Shown here: piece by piece, positions 46,326 through 58,500 of the stretch
Layout of the letters: the number at the start of each line of letters is the position of its first letter
Position numbering within the stretch: the first letter of the stretch is position 1
DNA from: Carya illinoinensis
Taxonomy: Eukaryota > Streptophyta > Magnoliopsida > Fagales > Juglandaceae
Length of the DNA: 64,000 bases
Direction of reading: 5' to 3'
Assembly (NCBI RefSeq): GCF_018687715.1
Contig: NC_056766.1
Location: 44,308,933 to 44,372,932 of the forward strand
The notes under the pieces: model-generated
Told to the model about the DNA's origin: nothing
Databases searched by the model: none
Seen by the model: the letters and a program-made list of their open reading frames with translations, nothing else
Position numbers and translations under genes: made by a program

Positions 46326-47634
46326 TGTAAAGTGCAGAATACACTTATAGAATAGAAACCCTAGCAGAGCAAGAAGATGAAAAGGAGAAGAGGCTTCTAG
46401 AAAGAATTCGTGTAAAATGTATTGAATGAGTAAAGTCCATGTATAGTAGCCTATTTATACAAGCTGAATATTAAAGGAATAAAAATGCTATACGGCAACT
46501 ACATTACAGAAGTTAAAATAAAGAGATAAAGATTAAATTACAATTATGTCCATTATGTCATGATCCCTCTTCAAGATGGAGAATAGATAGAATGTATTCC
46601 TATCCTGGAAACTAAATGATTAAATTGGTGATAACCAAGAGGTTTGGTTAAAACATCAGCAAGTTGATATTTAGAAGGCAAATGAAAGGTCTTGATAACA
46701 CCAGCTTGTATTTTTTCTTGAATAAAATGGCAGTCCAGTTCAATATGCTTCATTCTTTCATAGAAAAATGGATTAGCAGTAATATGTAAGACTGCCTGAC
46801 TATCACAAAAATGTTGAGCACTATGAGAATGTGAAACACCCAAATCAAATAATAAGGTTAGAAACCAAATGATATCACAAGTAGTAGAGGTCATTGATCG
46901 ATACTCAGCCTCGGCAGAAGATCTATAAACAGTTGTCTATTTCTTGATCTTCCATGTAACCAAAGAATTTTCAAGAAAAACACAATAACCACTTGTAGAG
47001 TGTCTACTATCAGGACAAGAAGTTCAATCAGAATCAGCAAAGGCTTTAAGAGACAATGTATTATCGGTTGGAAAGAAAAGACCATGTCCAAGAGTGCCTT
47101 TGACGTATTGTAAAATTCTGTAGGCAGCTTATAAATGAGGCTGTCTAGGCTTAGCCATATATTGACTAAGTCTATTGACAAAATAACATAAATCTGGCCG
47201 AGTTAATGTGAGATAATTTTCTAATATTCCTTTATTAATTTTCTAATTTACTAGCTTCTTTTAGTAAAGATACGAGAGGTAATTTGTAAAATCACCAGGA
47301 CTATCGCTCGGATAAAGGAAATAAGGAGAAGTTGTATCCTCATAAACAGATTTAGCAGCAGGAGTCATCGAAAAAAAAACGAATTAAGAAGATAAAACGT
47401 CTAATACCATGTAAAGTGTAGAATATATTTAGAGAACAGAAACCTTAGCAGAGCAAGAATATGAAAGGAGAAGAGGCTTCTGGAAAAAATTTGTCTAAAA
47501 TGTATTGAATGAGTATAATCTATGTATAGTAGTCTATTTATACAAGCTGAATTTTAAAGGAATAAAAATGTTATATAGTAAAAACATTACAGAAGTAAAA
47601 AAATAAAAAAATAAAGATAAAATTATAATTATGT
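46326..47634 (-). mobile_element. Internally deleted copia element D
   Basis: Two related terminal repeats lie at 46326-46560 and about 47410-47634. Both begin TGTAAAGTG.AGAATA and contain CCTAGCAGAGCAAGAA or a near form and TATTTATACAAGCTGAAT. The interior is only about 850 bp. It holds a gag start next to the right repeat (minus strand, MTPAAKSVYEDT near 47367, then SPYFLYPSD) and an RT/RNase H end next to the left one ([46 protein letters not shown]). A primer-like TGGTATTAGA and a polypurine GAAGAGGGATCA mark the junctions. Most of gag-pol is deleted and the rest has stops. The outer end of the right repeat is truncated and no target duplication was found. Confidence 0.82.
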
Positions 47635-49949
47635 TGCTGATTGTTATAAAGACTTGAAAATTTTAATTCATCGGTACTCCATTTAGCCGGACAAGCACTT
47701 AGCTAGGCTTACGTGATCATATGGCATTGAATTCGCCATCCATTGGGCATTTATAAGGTGGATAAGCTAGCTAGTACGATAGATCCGTACTAGCTTATCC
47801 GGATATAGTCACGCATGCAACCATGTAGCATGATCCGGTTGGTTTATTCTTGCATGTGAAAAGTGCTAGATACCTGTTTAAAGATAAAAGTTGGTACTGG
47901 ACCAATGAAAATAAGAAAATAAGATGAGATAATTTTAAATAAAAGATAAAAATTAAATAAAATATTATTATTATTTTAAAATTTAAAAAAATTAAATTGA
48001 GATTTAAAAAAATATGAATTATTTACTATATTTTTTATAAAAATTTAAAAAATTTATAATAATAAGATAAAATGAAATGAAATAAATTGAGATAAAGTAA
48101 AACTACCTCTTAATATGGATATATGGCATGAATATGCTAGTCTGGATTACAGTACAAAATGAATAGAATCATTTTAACATCATTTGTCCATATCACATTA
48201 GATGTAGCCAACTTCAATACCTTTCAAATGAATGGGATAAGTGATCTATCCCTTTCATATAATATATATATATATATATAATACATATAAATAATATTAG
48301 ATACAATTATGTATTGTGCAAGCACCACACACTGATTTTGAAAAAAAGTGGGATCCTACTAAAAAATTAAATTTTTTTAATGTAAGTCTCATATTTAATT
48401 ACTTACTTTTTATAAAAAGAGTATACGGCACTTTGTACTCTATAACTACAAATATCATTTCACTATATAATAATACTAGCCTTTAAAAACATGAAAGTAA
48501 TATGTGGATCAAAACAAAACAAGAAAAATGCATTTAATTGTTTCCGGCTAGCTTAATGTGTGCCCCTTTGGGCTTGTTTGGAAATATATCTCATTCCAAA
48601 ATTTTCATCTCATATAATCACATCTCATTTCCAAACATAATTCAAATACAAAATTTTCAAACTAATCATTACAATTTTTCCAAACTTTCAAACAAAAAAT
48701 AAAAACACTCAACTTTTTCAAATCACCAGACAAAAATAATAGTATAAAATTATATTCTAACAATATTTTAATTTTATAATATATTTTATTCAACTTTTTT
48801 TCTCTCATTTTTCAAAATTTTAAAAATATTTAACTTAAAATATCTTACTACTATTAAAAAACTATTATACTATTATTCACAAAATTATCATCTCATCTCA
48901 CTCATCAAACGGGCCTAGTTTTTTTCTTGTTATAACTTAGGTTTAGTTTGGTTACATAATTCATATGAGATCTTTTGTTAAAAGTTGAATAAAATATTAT
49001 TATAATATTATTTTTTAATATTATTTTTATTTTAAGATTTGAAAAATTAAATTTTTTATTATATTTTATATAAAAATTTAAAAAATTATAATAATAAAAT
49101 AAGATAAAATAGTTTCGATTTAGATAAACGAACGAGGCGTTGTGATTATTGCTAACCAACTAATTCGGGCAGAATTGAGTTGGATATTAATGGGCTCGAT
49201 CGAATATTGGGTCTATGTTGAAAATCCAACCGGGCAGAAATCCAACAGGAATTATTTTTCAGGCCTCTAGGTAGCTTATTGCAACCGAGCCCAAGCCCCT
49301 TGCTTCGACACCATCATATTTATAAAAGAAAATATTGATTTTTTATATGAGAATATTCATAGTTGCTGAAGTTTTCCCACTCTCGTCAATGGTATAATGA
49401 TAATTTTATTACTGATAAGATAGACCGAAATATATAGCGGGCATATATATCAATATCCACGTGTCAAGAGTACTATCTATATTAATTTTTTATCAAGTTA
49501 TGTTTTTCCTTTTATAAAATAATTAATTTATAACTCTTTTACAACCATTTTGTAACTCAATATAAAATACTACAAGATAATTTTATTAAATTAAAATTCA
49601 ATTTAATAAAGTGACATGAGTGCATTATTTGAATTAAAATGCATGGATTATAAGATAGAGGTAGATCGAAGAGTTGTATGCATATCATTGCGGTCCACTA
49701 ATTTTATAGGCAAAATGAAACTTTAATATAAGATACAATAGTATAACTCTCATCAATACAAATTATTAATCTCATCCATTTATATAAACCACAGTACCCA
49801 TCAGGCCTTATTTATAAATACAACATGTATATCTGATTATATATATATTAGCCTTATATATTGTGGATAGCATAAGCTTCCATAACCAATATATAAATTA
49901 ATATATATATATATATATATAGTCTCTATAGCTAATATAATCTTTATGC
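47635..49949. other. AT-rich intergenic DNA with several MITEs
   Basis: No gene is supported. AT-rich units with AAAATATTATTATTATTTT and ATAATAATAAGATAAAAT words at about 47893-48113 and 48941-49120 look like copies of one family. A further unit lies at 48570-48914. An M1-type unit lies at about 48290-48470. The stretch 48120-48260 resembles part of the segmental duplication (6930-7060). A hairpin at 47759-47800 has arms GGATAAGCTAG and CTAGCTTATCC. Confidence 0.6.
48570..48914. mobile_element. MITE with GGGCTTGTTTGG-type ends
   Basis: The left end GGGCTTGTTTGGAAAT and the reverse complement of the right end, AGGCCCGTTTGATGAG, form imperfect inverted repeats. The core is AT-rich with CATCTCAT words near both ends. 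I associate this family with hAT-type MITEs in Fagales genomes, which is recollection and not a search result. Confidence 0.6.
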
Positions 49950-51650
49950 TCATCCCCATGTAGTTGAAGCTGCATCATGAACAGTAAGTTTAGGCATTAG
50001 AATTTAGAAGTTAGAAATCCGAAAAAAGAAATACATTACGTAGTAATAAATTCATTACAAGAAAAATAATCATTTGTAACAGATTATATGCGATAAAAAT
50101 GACTATTTGTAACTAAAATAAACTCATTTTGATAAATAATAATAGTCATTTTCATATGAAATAACTTATCACAATTGAACAATTTTCTTGCAATGCAAAG
50201 ATATTGTCCGACCACTTGACAAGATCAAATCCAAGAACCTATTTTAATATTTAACTCTTACTCTATATGTCTTTGGTAAGAACTATTTTACTATTATTTA
50301 TAAACAGTTTATTATTATTCACAAATTATTTATTATTTTTTTATTCGTATTCACAGATTATTTGAAGTAATCTCATCCAACCAAACACAACCTAATTCTT
50401 TATATATGTTGTTTCAAGAATTATTTGTTGAAAATTAACCGATCGAGCAGGCTATTCTGATCACAAAAGATTGCGCAACTCAAGTATGATCACAAATTAA
50501 AAGTTATACAAGCAGGGGTTTGAATATGTAGAAACAATATTAATGGATTAATGAATTCAAACTAACCTGTGCTAGAAAGAGTGGAGTTCTTGTCGGCGCC
50601 AACATGCCATGCAAAGTAACCGAGCAATCCCTTTTCCTTAGCATATGTAACCTTGGTAGAAACACTCTGGTTATCATCATAACCGATCCATATTGTCTCC
50701 TTATAGCAGTAATCTGTAACAATGGTGGAGTTGTACACTGTTGTGTATCCACTCTGAGTTATTAGATCCTGGATTTGGCTATATGTCTGGGACCCGTCTG
50801 AGGATAGGGCCGATCCATTTGCCGGTGCAAATATTCCGTTGTTACTAGCATCTAACAGACGCCATGCGTAGCCATAAAATGGCAAACCTAGAGCTAGTTT
50901 GTTGGCCGGTACACCTGCCTGAATCCAAGCTTCGATGCCGTTGTCTCCGCTAACTTGGCTTGTTGGATTGTACAATGCAGCCGGCGGTCCGGTCGTAGAG
51001 GATGACCAACCGGGGCCATAGAAGTCATAGGCCATTACATTGACCCAGTCCAAACTGTTTGAGATTGCCTGAATGGGATAAATTGAGGAGTAATAGTCAG
51101 AGGAGTAGAAGAATGCTGCGGCTAGAAGCAACGTTTCCTTGCCGGTGGTGTTGGATTCGTTGGCCACGGCTGCTCGCCATTCGTTGAGGAGTAAACCAAG
51201 GTTGGTCATTTCTGTGGTCGTGGACGGGTACTCCCAATCGAGATCAAGGCCACTGAAGTTGTTATTCCTGGCTAGCTGTATGGAGGAATCTATAAACGAT
51301 TTACGAGTACTGGCTTGACTAGCCATTGAAGCAAAGGTTGATGCATTGGCCCCTCCTCCGCCGATGGACAAAAGGGTTTTAACAGCAGGGTTCTTTTGCT
51401 GCACTGTTTGGGTGAAAGTTGAGAATTGGGCCGAGTTTGAGGAAGAAATGGTGACTTGGTAGGTGCTGGCATCGAGGTCGGCAAAGGCACAGAAGAGATG
51501 GGTGAAAAGGGTGGAATCTATGCTGGACACCGGGAATCCACTGCCAGGAAACCAGTATGCGCCTTTCACGACTGTCTGTCCGGCAGAGGAGGAGAGTTGG
51601 AGAAGCAAAATGAGGGCGGAGATCGCATATGCAAGGGTTTTGGAAGCCAT
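49950..51650 (-). CDS. Secreted GH18 class V chitinase, catalytically intact (copy 4)
   Basis: There are two exons. The first is 51650-50567, ending AGCACAG|GTTAGT in phase 1. The second is 49969-49950, after acceptor GATGCAG, and encodes ASTTWG and a stop. Together they give 367 residues. Residues 1-24 form a signal peptide with the hydrophobic core ISALILLLQL and likely cleavage near SSAG|QTVV. The mature GH18 barrel has TLLSIGGGG (92-100), the catalytic block SGLDLDWEYP (133-142) with Asp136, Asp138 and proton-donor Glu140, the YDFYG motif (208-212), the insertion domain with TDYCY, and AWHVGA with Trp348. The first Asp of DxxDxDxE is Ser, which varies in plant members. Several NxS/T sites suggest glycosylation. 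Role: hydrolysis of chitin or chito-oligosaccharides outside the cell or in the vacuole, typically in defence. It is the only copy here expected to be active. Confidence 0.92.
50255..50392. repeat. Degenerate AT-rich MITE in the intron of GH18 copy 4
   Basis: GTCTTTGGTAAGAACTATTTTAC on one side and GAAGTAATCTCATCCAACCAAAC on the other enclose repeated TATTATTCACAAATTATT words. It resembles the MITE family at 48.6 kb. It lies inside the single intron (49970-50566). Confidence 0.4.
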
Positions 51651-53519
51651 TGATGAAGGATATTAAAAAAACAGACAATATTCTATGAGATATTGCTTGG
51701 AGCTTTGAGAAGATCAAAGACCATACGTATATGTAGCACATATTTTCTTTTTCTTATTATTTTTTTCCTCTCTGGTGCATGGTGTCAACTATCTGATTCA
51801 TCGGCTCTTGGAAGATATCCTCGATCTCTATCAGGAGAGAAAGTTACGTGTATATATAGCACAGAGTGGGTTTGAATTTGAAGCTGATGCAATGATATTG
51901 AAGACTCTTCTTGAGGGAGTTTATTGGCATGGAGAGAGTCCCAAAAATGAAAGGAATTGGAAAGCAATACATAGATTACAGCTAGGTGCCGCTGCCGTCA
52001 TGTATTACTTCTAGGTGGGAATTCGGCATAATTTACGGATTTAGTCCAAAATGTCACCTGGCTAAAGATTATCAGGAGAATATATAATTAGAATATACAT
52101 GCATCAAGAGTATGAGCTCAGCTCAGCCTCGGTCAAGTGTCAACAATCAACCTTTGTGTTAATTGTTTCTTCCTCTGGTTTTCGATCATTTTTTATCTCA
52201 ACCTCTATCTCGAAGGTTTTTTAGTCAAAATATAAGACCTGCAATTAAGCATCCAATTGAAAACACAAAACTCGACCTGTACTTTGAATGAATTCCCATA
52301 TATATATATATATAATTACACATATTGATACGTCAAGCTTCTTAATTATATTGACCTCATATATCACCATAAGTGTAATTATTATTATTAATTAAGAGTT
52401 CTGAAATATTAGTAAGTTCAACATTAATTTTGTGAGCAAATAAATAAGGCAATCTATCAATAAATTTTTCTTTCCAGTTAAGCTAATGACCATTGTCTCT
52501 AAGTATAACTCTATAAATAAAAACATCTTAATACTTTCTATAATCTGACATTTGATGGAATCTCAAATTCTTTAAATAATTGCTAATACGATTAGTAATG
52601 TTAGATATTTGATTTATCTACTACAGAAGCAATTGCAGAAAAATGATAAAACTGGTAAGAATAATTCTGATACGGAGTCAAAGACATCCTCTAAAGTTTT
52701 AGTTATTGATCCCTACATTAACATATTTTGACATAATTCAAAAGACACTTCAAAGCTATCTGATGACTGATCCGTTGGCACAAACTGACAAATATTTAAA
52801 ATCACCAAAAGACTACTATCTATATATATATATATGAAAATTGGTGCACACAAAATCATTTTTACAGTTATGATTTAAACTATGGGCATTTTTGTATAAA
52901 AACTTATAAAAGTAACATCATTTTATGAAAATACCATCATTTTAGTGATTGCGTGAGGAGTTGTGAAAGTGATTGTGTTTATTATTACTTTACGAGTTAT
53001 TCTATTAACAAACTGACGTGGATAATACACTGGCTTCCACATTATTGATATGTCAAGATTTGATTTTCAAGATTTAAATTTATAAATTTTTCTTGCAAAT
53101 AAAATTTTGCTAAATCTACAATATCTGGTGTGTATTCCTTACCAAAATGTCCAACCAAACTATCTTTACAAAGACCGTATGTTTAGATTTGAGGGTTGTT
53201 TGTAAATAAGGCCAATTATGTTGATGATCATCTGGTATGCAATGATTATATGTATAGCTTCGATATTACTAAAAATATTATTTTAAAGAGAAATGATATT
53301 TACAGTCGTGAAATATATGAGTATCGTTTTATTTTTATAAAATAACTAAATAAAAATAAGATTCATATGAAAAAAATAATAATTTTTTAATAATAAATTC
53401 TACTATTTTATAAAAGAATTTCGCAATATTTCAGCACTCTTATCTGGACGTTATTAGTTAAACTGCAATTGAAGCTCCTAAATTGTTAACTTTGTTGACC
53501 TATTGTCAAGACCGGCTCA
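51651..53519. other. Intergenic between GH18 copy 4 and RRN3
   Basis: This is the divergent promoter region of two genes. I see no further gene. The open frame at 51775-52014 has no recognisable family. A unit of MITE family M1 lies at about 53289-53448, and TA runs lie at about 52300 and 52820. Confidence 0.5.
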
Positions 53520-53526
53520 GAGGAAG

Positions 53527-53611
53527 AGCCCAAGCCCAATACAACCCAGCCCGCCGAAAAAACCGAGATCCAAAACGACTTCGTTTGGACAAACCCTAAA
53601 ACCCATTTATA
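53527..53611 (+). promoter_or_regulatory. RRN3 core promoter: two site II motifs, telo-box, TATA-like
   Basis: AGCCCA occurs twice in a row (53527-53532 and 53533-53538), the reverse complement of the plant site II element TGGGCT. A perfect telo-box AAACCCTAA lies at 53591-53599 and ATTTATAC at 53604-53611. Telo-box plus site II is the known signature of ribosomal-protein and ribosome-biogenesis promoters in plants, which fits a Pol I factor. A CT-rich leader follows. Confidence 0.6.
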
Positions 53612-53629
53612 CTTTAGTTTTTCTCCTTC

Positions 53630-53910
53630 CTTACGTCCAGCGCCCCAGCCCCAGCCCCCGACTCTCTGACTCTCTGCGTCTCTCCCTCAGTTTTTCGTTT
53701 CTCTCCCTTTCTGCGTCTCCAAGCCGCCGCCCTTCGCTCCAGGTTTCTGTTGCCGCTCGCATCCGGTTTGTGCTCTCCGTTGGACTCTCTTCCTCGCTCA
53801 TTGGTCTCTCTCTCTCATCCTCTGTGATCTTCTGCAGCGCCCTGCCCCACTCCGCCCATCCCTGTTAGTGCCACGCCGCCCCTCGCCGTTCCGAAAACCT
53901 CACACCGCAG
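53630..53910 (+). other. RRN3 5' untranslated exon
   Basis: CT-rich sequence ends at CACACCGCAG|GTAAGA (donor at 53911). If it is joined to the acceptor at 55444, the reading frame of the RRN3 ATG meets a stop at 53866-53868 and no upstream ATG, which supports ATG 55514. The transcription start is a guess. Use of another donor (for example near 54181) is possible. Confidence 0.5.
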
Positions 53911-54542
53911 GTAAGACTCTCTCCCTCTCTCGCCCTGTCTCGGCTTCTCTCTTTATGACTCTCTCTCTCTCTCTCTCTATCCCCCTCTCACTGTCTCCTT
54001 GTGTATTGCCGGAGAGCAGAGGGGATCAGCTCACTAGTAGCACGTCCAACATTCACGGAACCCCTCGCATCGCTGTCCGCAAGCATACGACTCTCTGTCC
54101 CTCTCTATGTCTCTGGCCTTCCGGTGTGCCACCGGCCAGCCCAGCCCCACCGTGTAACAATTCCAGCTACTCGATAGTTTAGGTAACTCTCTGGACTTGT
54201 TACACTCTTCCCGATTTCTAAATGTAGAGTTGAGTTACGGTTCACAAGTAAATGCGTCGTATAGGGGTTGTTATGTTTTTTGATAGCAACAGTGATGTGG
54301 ATTGATGGGTTTGAGAGTTAAATGGGTGGAACGGTCATTTGTTATGGGTTACTCAGGTGGAAGTTTTTAAACCTTGGAGGAAGATTTAAAAACTTACACC
54401 CGGATTATTATATCAGGATGATTTGTTTGGAGAATAAAATTAAGAGAAATTAGTTAATTTGGTGTAAGGCTACGTCGAGTGTTATATGGATACTCACTTT
54501 TGAGGAGAAAGAATTATCCAGATGTTACAAATATATTTATTG

Positions 54543-54718
54543 AGTAATGCTAGATATCCTAGGGTGTGCAATCCCTATGCCCTCCCTTTGAAAAGAAGTG
54601 CGGTTTACCATTAAAAAAATGAATTATTTTTTCATGTGAGTCTTAGATTTATTTACTTTTTTCAAAATACGTGTTTGGGGCTTGCGCACCCTTAGACTGC
54701 AAATATCATTTCTCCTTC
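54543..54718. repeat. MITE-like element of family M1 in RRN3 intron 1
   Basis: The unit begins GAGTAATGCTAGATATCC and ends AGACTGCAAATATCATTTCTCC. It has the internal TTTTTTCATGTGAGTCTTAG word shared with the units near 8.1, 48.4 and 53.4 kb. Confidence 0.45.
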
Positions 54719-54787
54719 TTTATTAGATCTTATTGGTGTATTTAGAAGCACGAATGCCTTTTTACAAGCAATCTGTTGGAGTTTATT

Positions 54788-55151
54788 TATTTAGTTTATG
54801 ATAAGTAAAAATTTTATTCAACAAATGAAATAGGCGAAGCCCATGTACACAGGAAGTATACAAAAGAAACACCTAAAAACATTCAAGTACTAAAACAGCG
54901 AAAACAAAAACTCATGGACTGCCCCACCATTAAGAACAATGGCTGAAAACCAAGAAAACAGGGAAAACATAAAAAATTTCCAGAGATCATCTACAGAACG
55001 TTCCCTATCATTAAAACACCTCTCATTCCTTTCTATCCAGATGCACTACATAATACACAAAGGCATCATCTTCCACGCCGCTGCAAACTGAGAATAAGAA
55101 TGAATTCTAGGCCAGCATGCAAATATTAATGTTATGCAAGTATGAATAAAC
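54788..55151 (-). mobile_element. LINE 3'-end insertion in RRN3 intron 1
   Basis: On the minus strand the sequence encodes WIERNERCFNDRERSVDDLW and later LNGGAVHEFLFSLF, the C-terminal tail of plant L1-type ORF2. A TTGTATACTTCCTGTGTAC 3' UTR follows. The 11-bp direct repeat TGGAGTTTATT at 54777-54787 and 55152-55162 looks like the target-site duplication. It is 5'-truncated and non-coding, in antisense orientation to RRN3. Confidence 0.8.
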
Positions 55152-55513
55152 TGGAGTTTATTAATGTTATGCATTTTTTTTTCTTTTACATCTGAATCTA
55201 TCTTATGCATTTTTTATAAATTCTCAGCCAAACTTATTTTGTTATATGTTCTATAATCTGATGCAAGTAGCCCCCAAAATCTATATTCGTGTTATACAAT
55301 TGACCGCATTTTTTTTTCAGCATTGTTATACAATTGAACCCCTTTCTAATTATGAAAGAATTGTGCGAGACCATTCCTCAAAGTTTCTGACTGCTTTACA
55401 ATTCATTCATGGGGATGTTTAGATTTAATTTCTCTGTTTTGCAGGTCTTGCTCATATCCACACTCCCAGGCCCCTCTGAAATAGTGGGAGCAGTAGGGTC
55501 TGGGTCAAAGACC

Positions 55514-58500
55514 ATGGGAGCCGAGGAATTAGCTAGCTACGGGGCGGGGTTTCATGAAATGGATAATGATGATAATTTTAGTGATTCTGAGGTAGTCTAT
55601 CATGTCAAGGATGCTCTTAATTCAGTCTCATTGGTAAGCATTCTTCCAAATGCAGCATTTTGATTTATTTAAGACGACTTTCTTTCTTCTTTCTTCTTTT
55701 TTGATAACTAGTACTTGGCTTTATTTTCTTTAATCATTTAAGGTTTAAATGATCTTGTGCCTATTTCATTCGAATGAATAAAATTTACTTCTTACTTATA
55801 AAAAAAAAAAAGGTTCTTACTTATAAAAAATTGTCATGGTAATAGTAAGACTTGGAAAGCTGGTTAGCACATCTCTTTATCTTGCCACTCATTTGATAAT
55901 GATTTTAGCATTAGTGTGGAACTTGTGATGGATGAATTATTAGAGAGAACGCGCGGATGAGTTATCACAGTTTTCTAAAAAATATATTTGGTTTTCCTTA
56001 ATGGTATGTAGATTATCTGATTGCCCCGTGTGCTGAAGGGAGTTTATTTTGTGGAACTTTTGATGAATGAATTGAGGGATAACCTGTGGATATGAGTTAG
56101 TATGGTTCTATAAAAAAATATACTTGAGAGGTCTTGGTCCTGTTGTTAATTCTTTGTATGGGCAATGAGTTGCAAATGTTTACTAGCTGTTTGTTTTGAA
56201 TGCCCAACCAATTTTAAAGTGCTTGTGGTTTTCCTTTTTCTAAGTATTTTGTTGAATTCCTGCTGTCTGTTCTTCTTCTTCTTCTTCTTCTTCTTCTCCT
56301 CGTGGTTTTTATGTTTATTGGTGCAAATCATTGAGCAGATTTTTCAAACATTTTGATATTTTCAGCAGGATTTTGAATATGTTTGTCTGCCATATGATTA
56401 TGTTGTTTTTCTTCAATCCTCATATGGCCTAATATTGAATACACAATATCGGGGTCTTTCTAACTATATATTAGCAGCATTTTCTATATAGCAGCCTAAA
56501 AATGAAAATTCTAATATGGAGTTGCCCGTTTCAATGTCTTGGCCCTGTTCTGGTTTATTAAAGAAAATGTCATATACCACACTTTCATCCCACTCCCATC
56601 TCATCTTGTTGAAGTGACATTATCCAATAATCCTTTTTTTTTTAATTTTTAATTTTTAATTTTTAGATGAGCTACTACTCGGCTGACTGGCAGTGCCACA
56701 TGAGCAGAGTCAGATGAGTGAAATGTGGTTTTAGTGAGATGAGAGTGGAACATGTAACTCACTTGCTAAAACCTTATCTTTAAGCATAAATTCTACTTTC
56801 TCAGGGTGATAGTGACAGTTACGACCAGCTTGTTGGGGTTATGCATCACAATGAACGACTTGCCCCTGAGGAGGTGGCATTGCTTGTGGTAGGCTCTTTA
56901 CCTATATTTATTTATTTATTATTATTTTTTTTTGGGGGGGGGGGGGGGGAGAGGGGGATTGAGGCTGTATTTCAAAGCTTCAATACTCCTATTAACCTCA
57001 TAATTTATTTCTCCAAATCTTATGTTCTTTTTATATATGCTCGGCAGACCAGTTTAAAGGCACTATCTGGAGCAGTTTCTTATATAGATGTCATTCTCCA
57101 TGACTCTCTTCTTACTTCAGTGAGTATATGAATGCTTTGTTGTTGGTTTTTTTATTCTGTTATACTTGTTAGATTTAATTACTCTTTGAAAGTTTTGTTA
57201 AAATTAATGAAATTTTGTTTCAAATGTTCAGATTTTTAGAATGAACATGTGGAACTACAGACCTGATGTGATGGATGCATTGCTTGAACTAATCATATCC
57301 TTGGTATGTGGCCTTTAGGCATCCTTCTATTCATATTTATGACAGATAGATTTTTTTGCCCCTTTACTTTCAGAGGACATTTTGGTGAACCTTTAGTGAT
57401 TCATTTTCACTATCAATATTGTAGGCTGCTTCAAATGGAAAACATGTCAATTCATGTTTGGAAATGCTTGTAAGCAACTTCACGCCACCATACTCATTCG
57501 TAGATACATTGACGCAGCCACGTGGTCTTGCAAAAAAGGAACAAGTTCTTTCTCGTGTGCATTCAGCCCTGAAACACATAGCTGATTTGGTGCCTCTTGC
57601 TCCCTCTATACTATCTCCAATTGTTTCTCAAAGAATGCCAATTTATGCAAAGGAACCCGTGAGTTCAACAAGTGCTTCCCAATCTTAAATTCAAGCTTAA
57701 ATGTGATACAGTTTTGTGCAGTGTCAAATGCTTTGGGCAATGTGGTGTGCCTCCTGACGGCACCCATGTCAATAAACTAGCTTTATGATTCATAACTGTA
57801 TTTTTTTTTTTTGGATAAATATATAACTATTTTTTTTTACCTCCCCTTGGTTGGTACCAGTTCAGCCTCGTCGTTATGCATTTTTTCTGGGGCAGGAAGA
57901 TTAAGAAAAGTTTTAGAGCATGGAGGCTTGTGTTTTTTAGCTGCTTTTTTGTATATACTGACTGACATCTGTGTTTCACCATGTGTCCCTGTTTAAAATT
58001 TGGATTTTTCTATTTTCTTTTTAAATTTTCCTGTATGTCGTTGTGCCTTTTGCAATTTTTAATGAAGCTTTATTAGTTATTAAAAATATTATGTTTTTAA
58101 TACCTTTTGCACTTTTTCCAGATTGCAATTCCAATACCATATGCACTTATCAACAAAAAATTCCAATACCATATGCTCATGTTTTCGGCATTAATTTGTC
58201 TGCTATTATGGATCAAACTGTAACTGAATTTATGACCACCTCTCCTTGTAGTTGGCTGTCATATATGTTGAGAACATGTTAAAGCTTGAGAGTAGTGCAA
58301 TTGGAGAATTTGTTAGGAGCACGATGCTTATGGCACTGATGGATATGCTGATAGAGTTGGATGTAAGTAGATTGAATTTCTCAAACAAGTTAGTTGCCAA
58401 AAAATGGATAATGCATTTGTGTGTAATCACGTATCAAGTGTCTCATAGGTGGAGATTGGATGGGATGACATTTTGCGAGATGACTCTAGTAAAGGAATAT

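Noticed and set aside
49899..49922. TA repeats as regulatory elements (also 3209, 27602, 31595, 37547)
   Set aside because: They are simple microsatellites common in AT-rich plant DNA and have no fixed position relative to the genes.
51775..52014. 79-residue plus-strand frame upstream of GH18 copy 4
   Set aside because: No family recognised and no splice or promoter context. It may be a chance frame.
53503..54182. Two Pro/Ser-rich frames in the RRN3 leader
   Set aside because: They are low-complexity CT-rich sequence crossing a splice donor, with no family resemblance. They are best explained as 5' UTR and intron.
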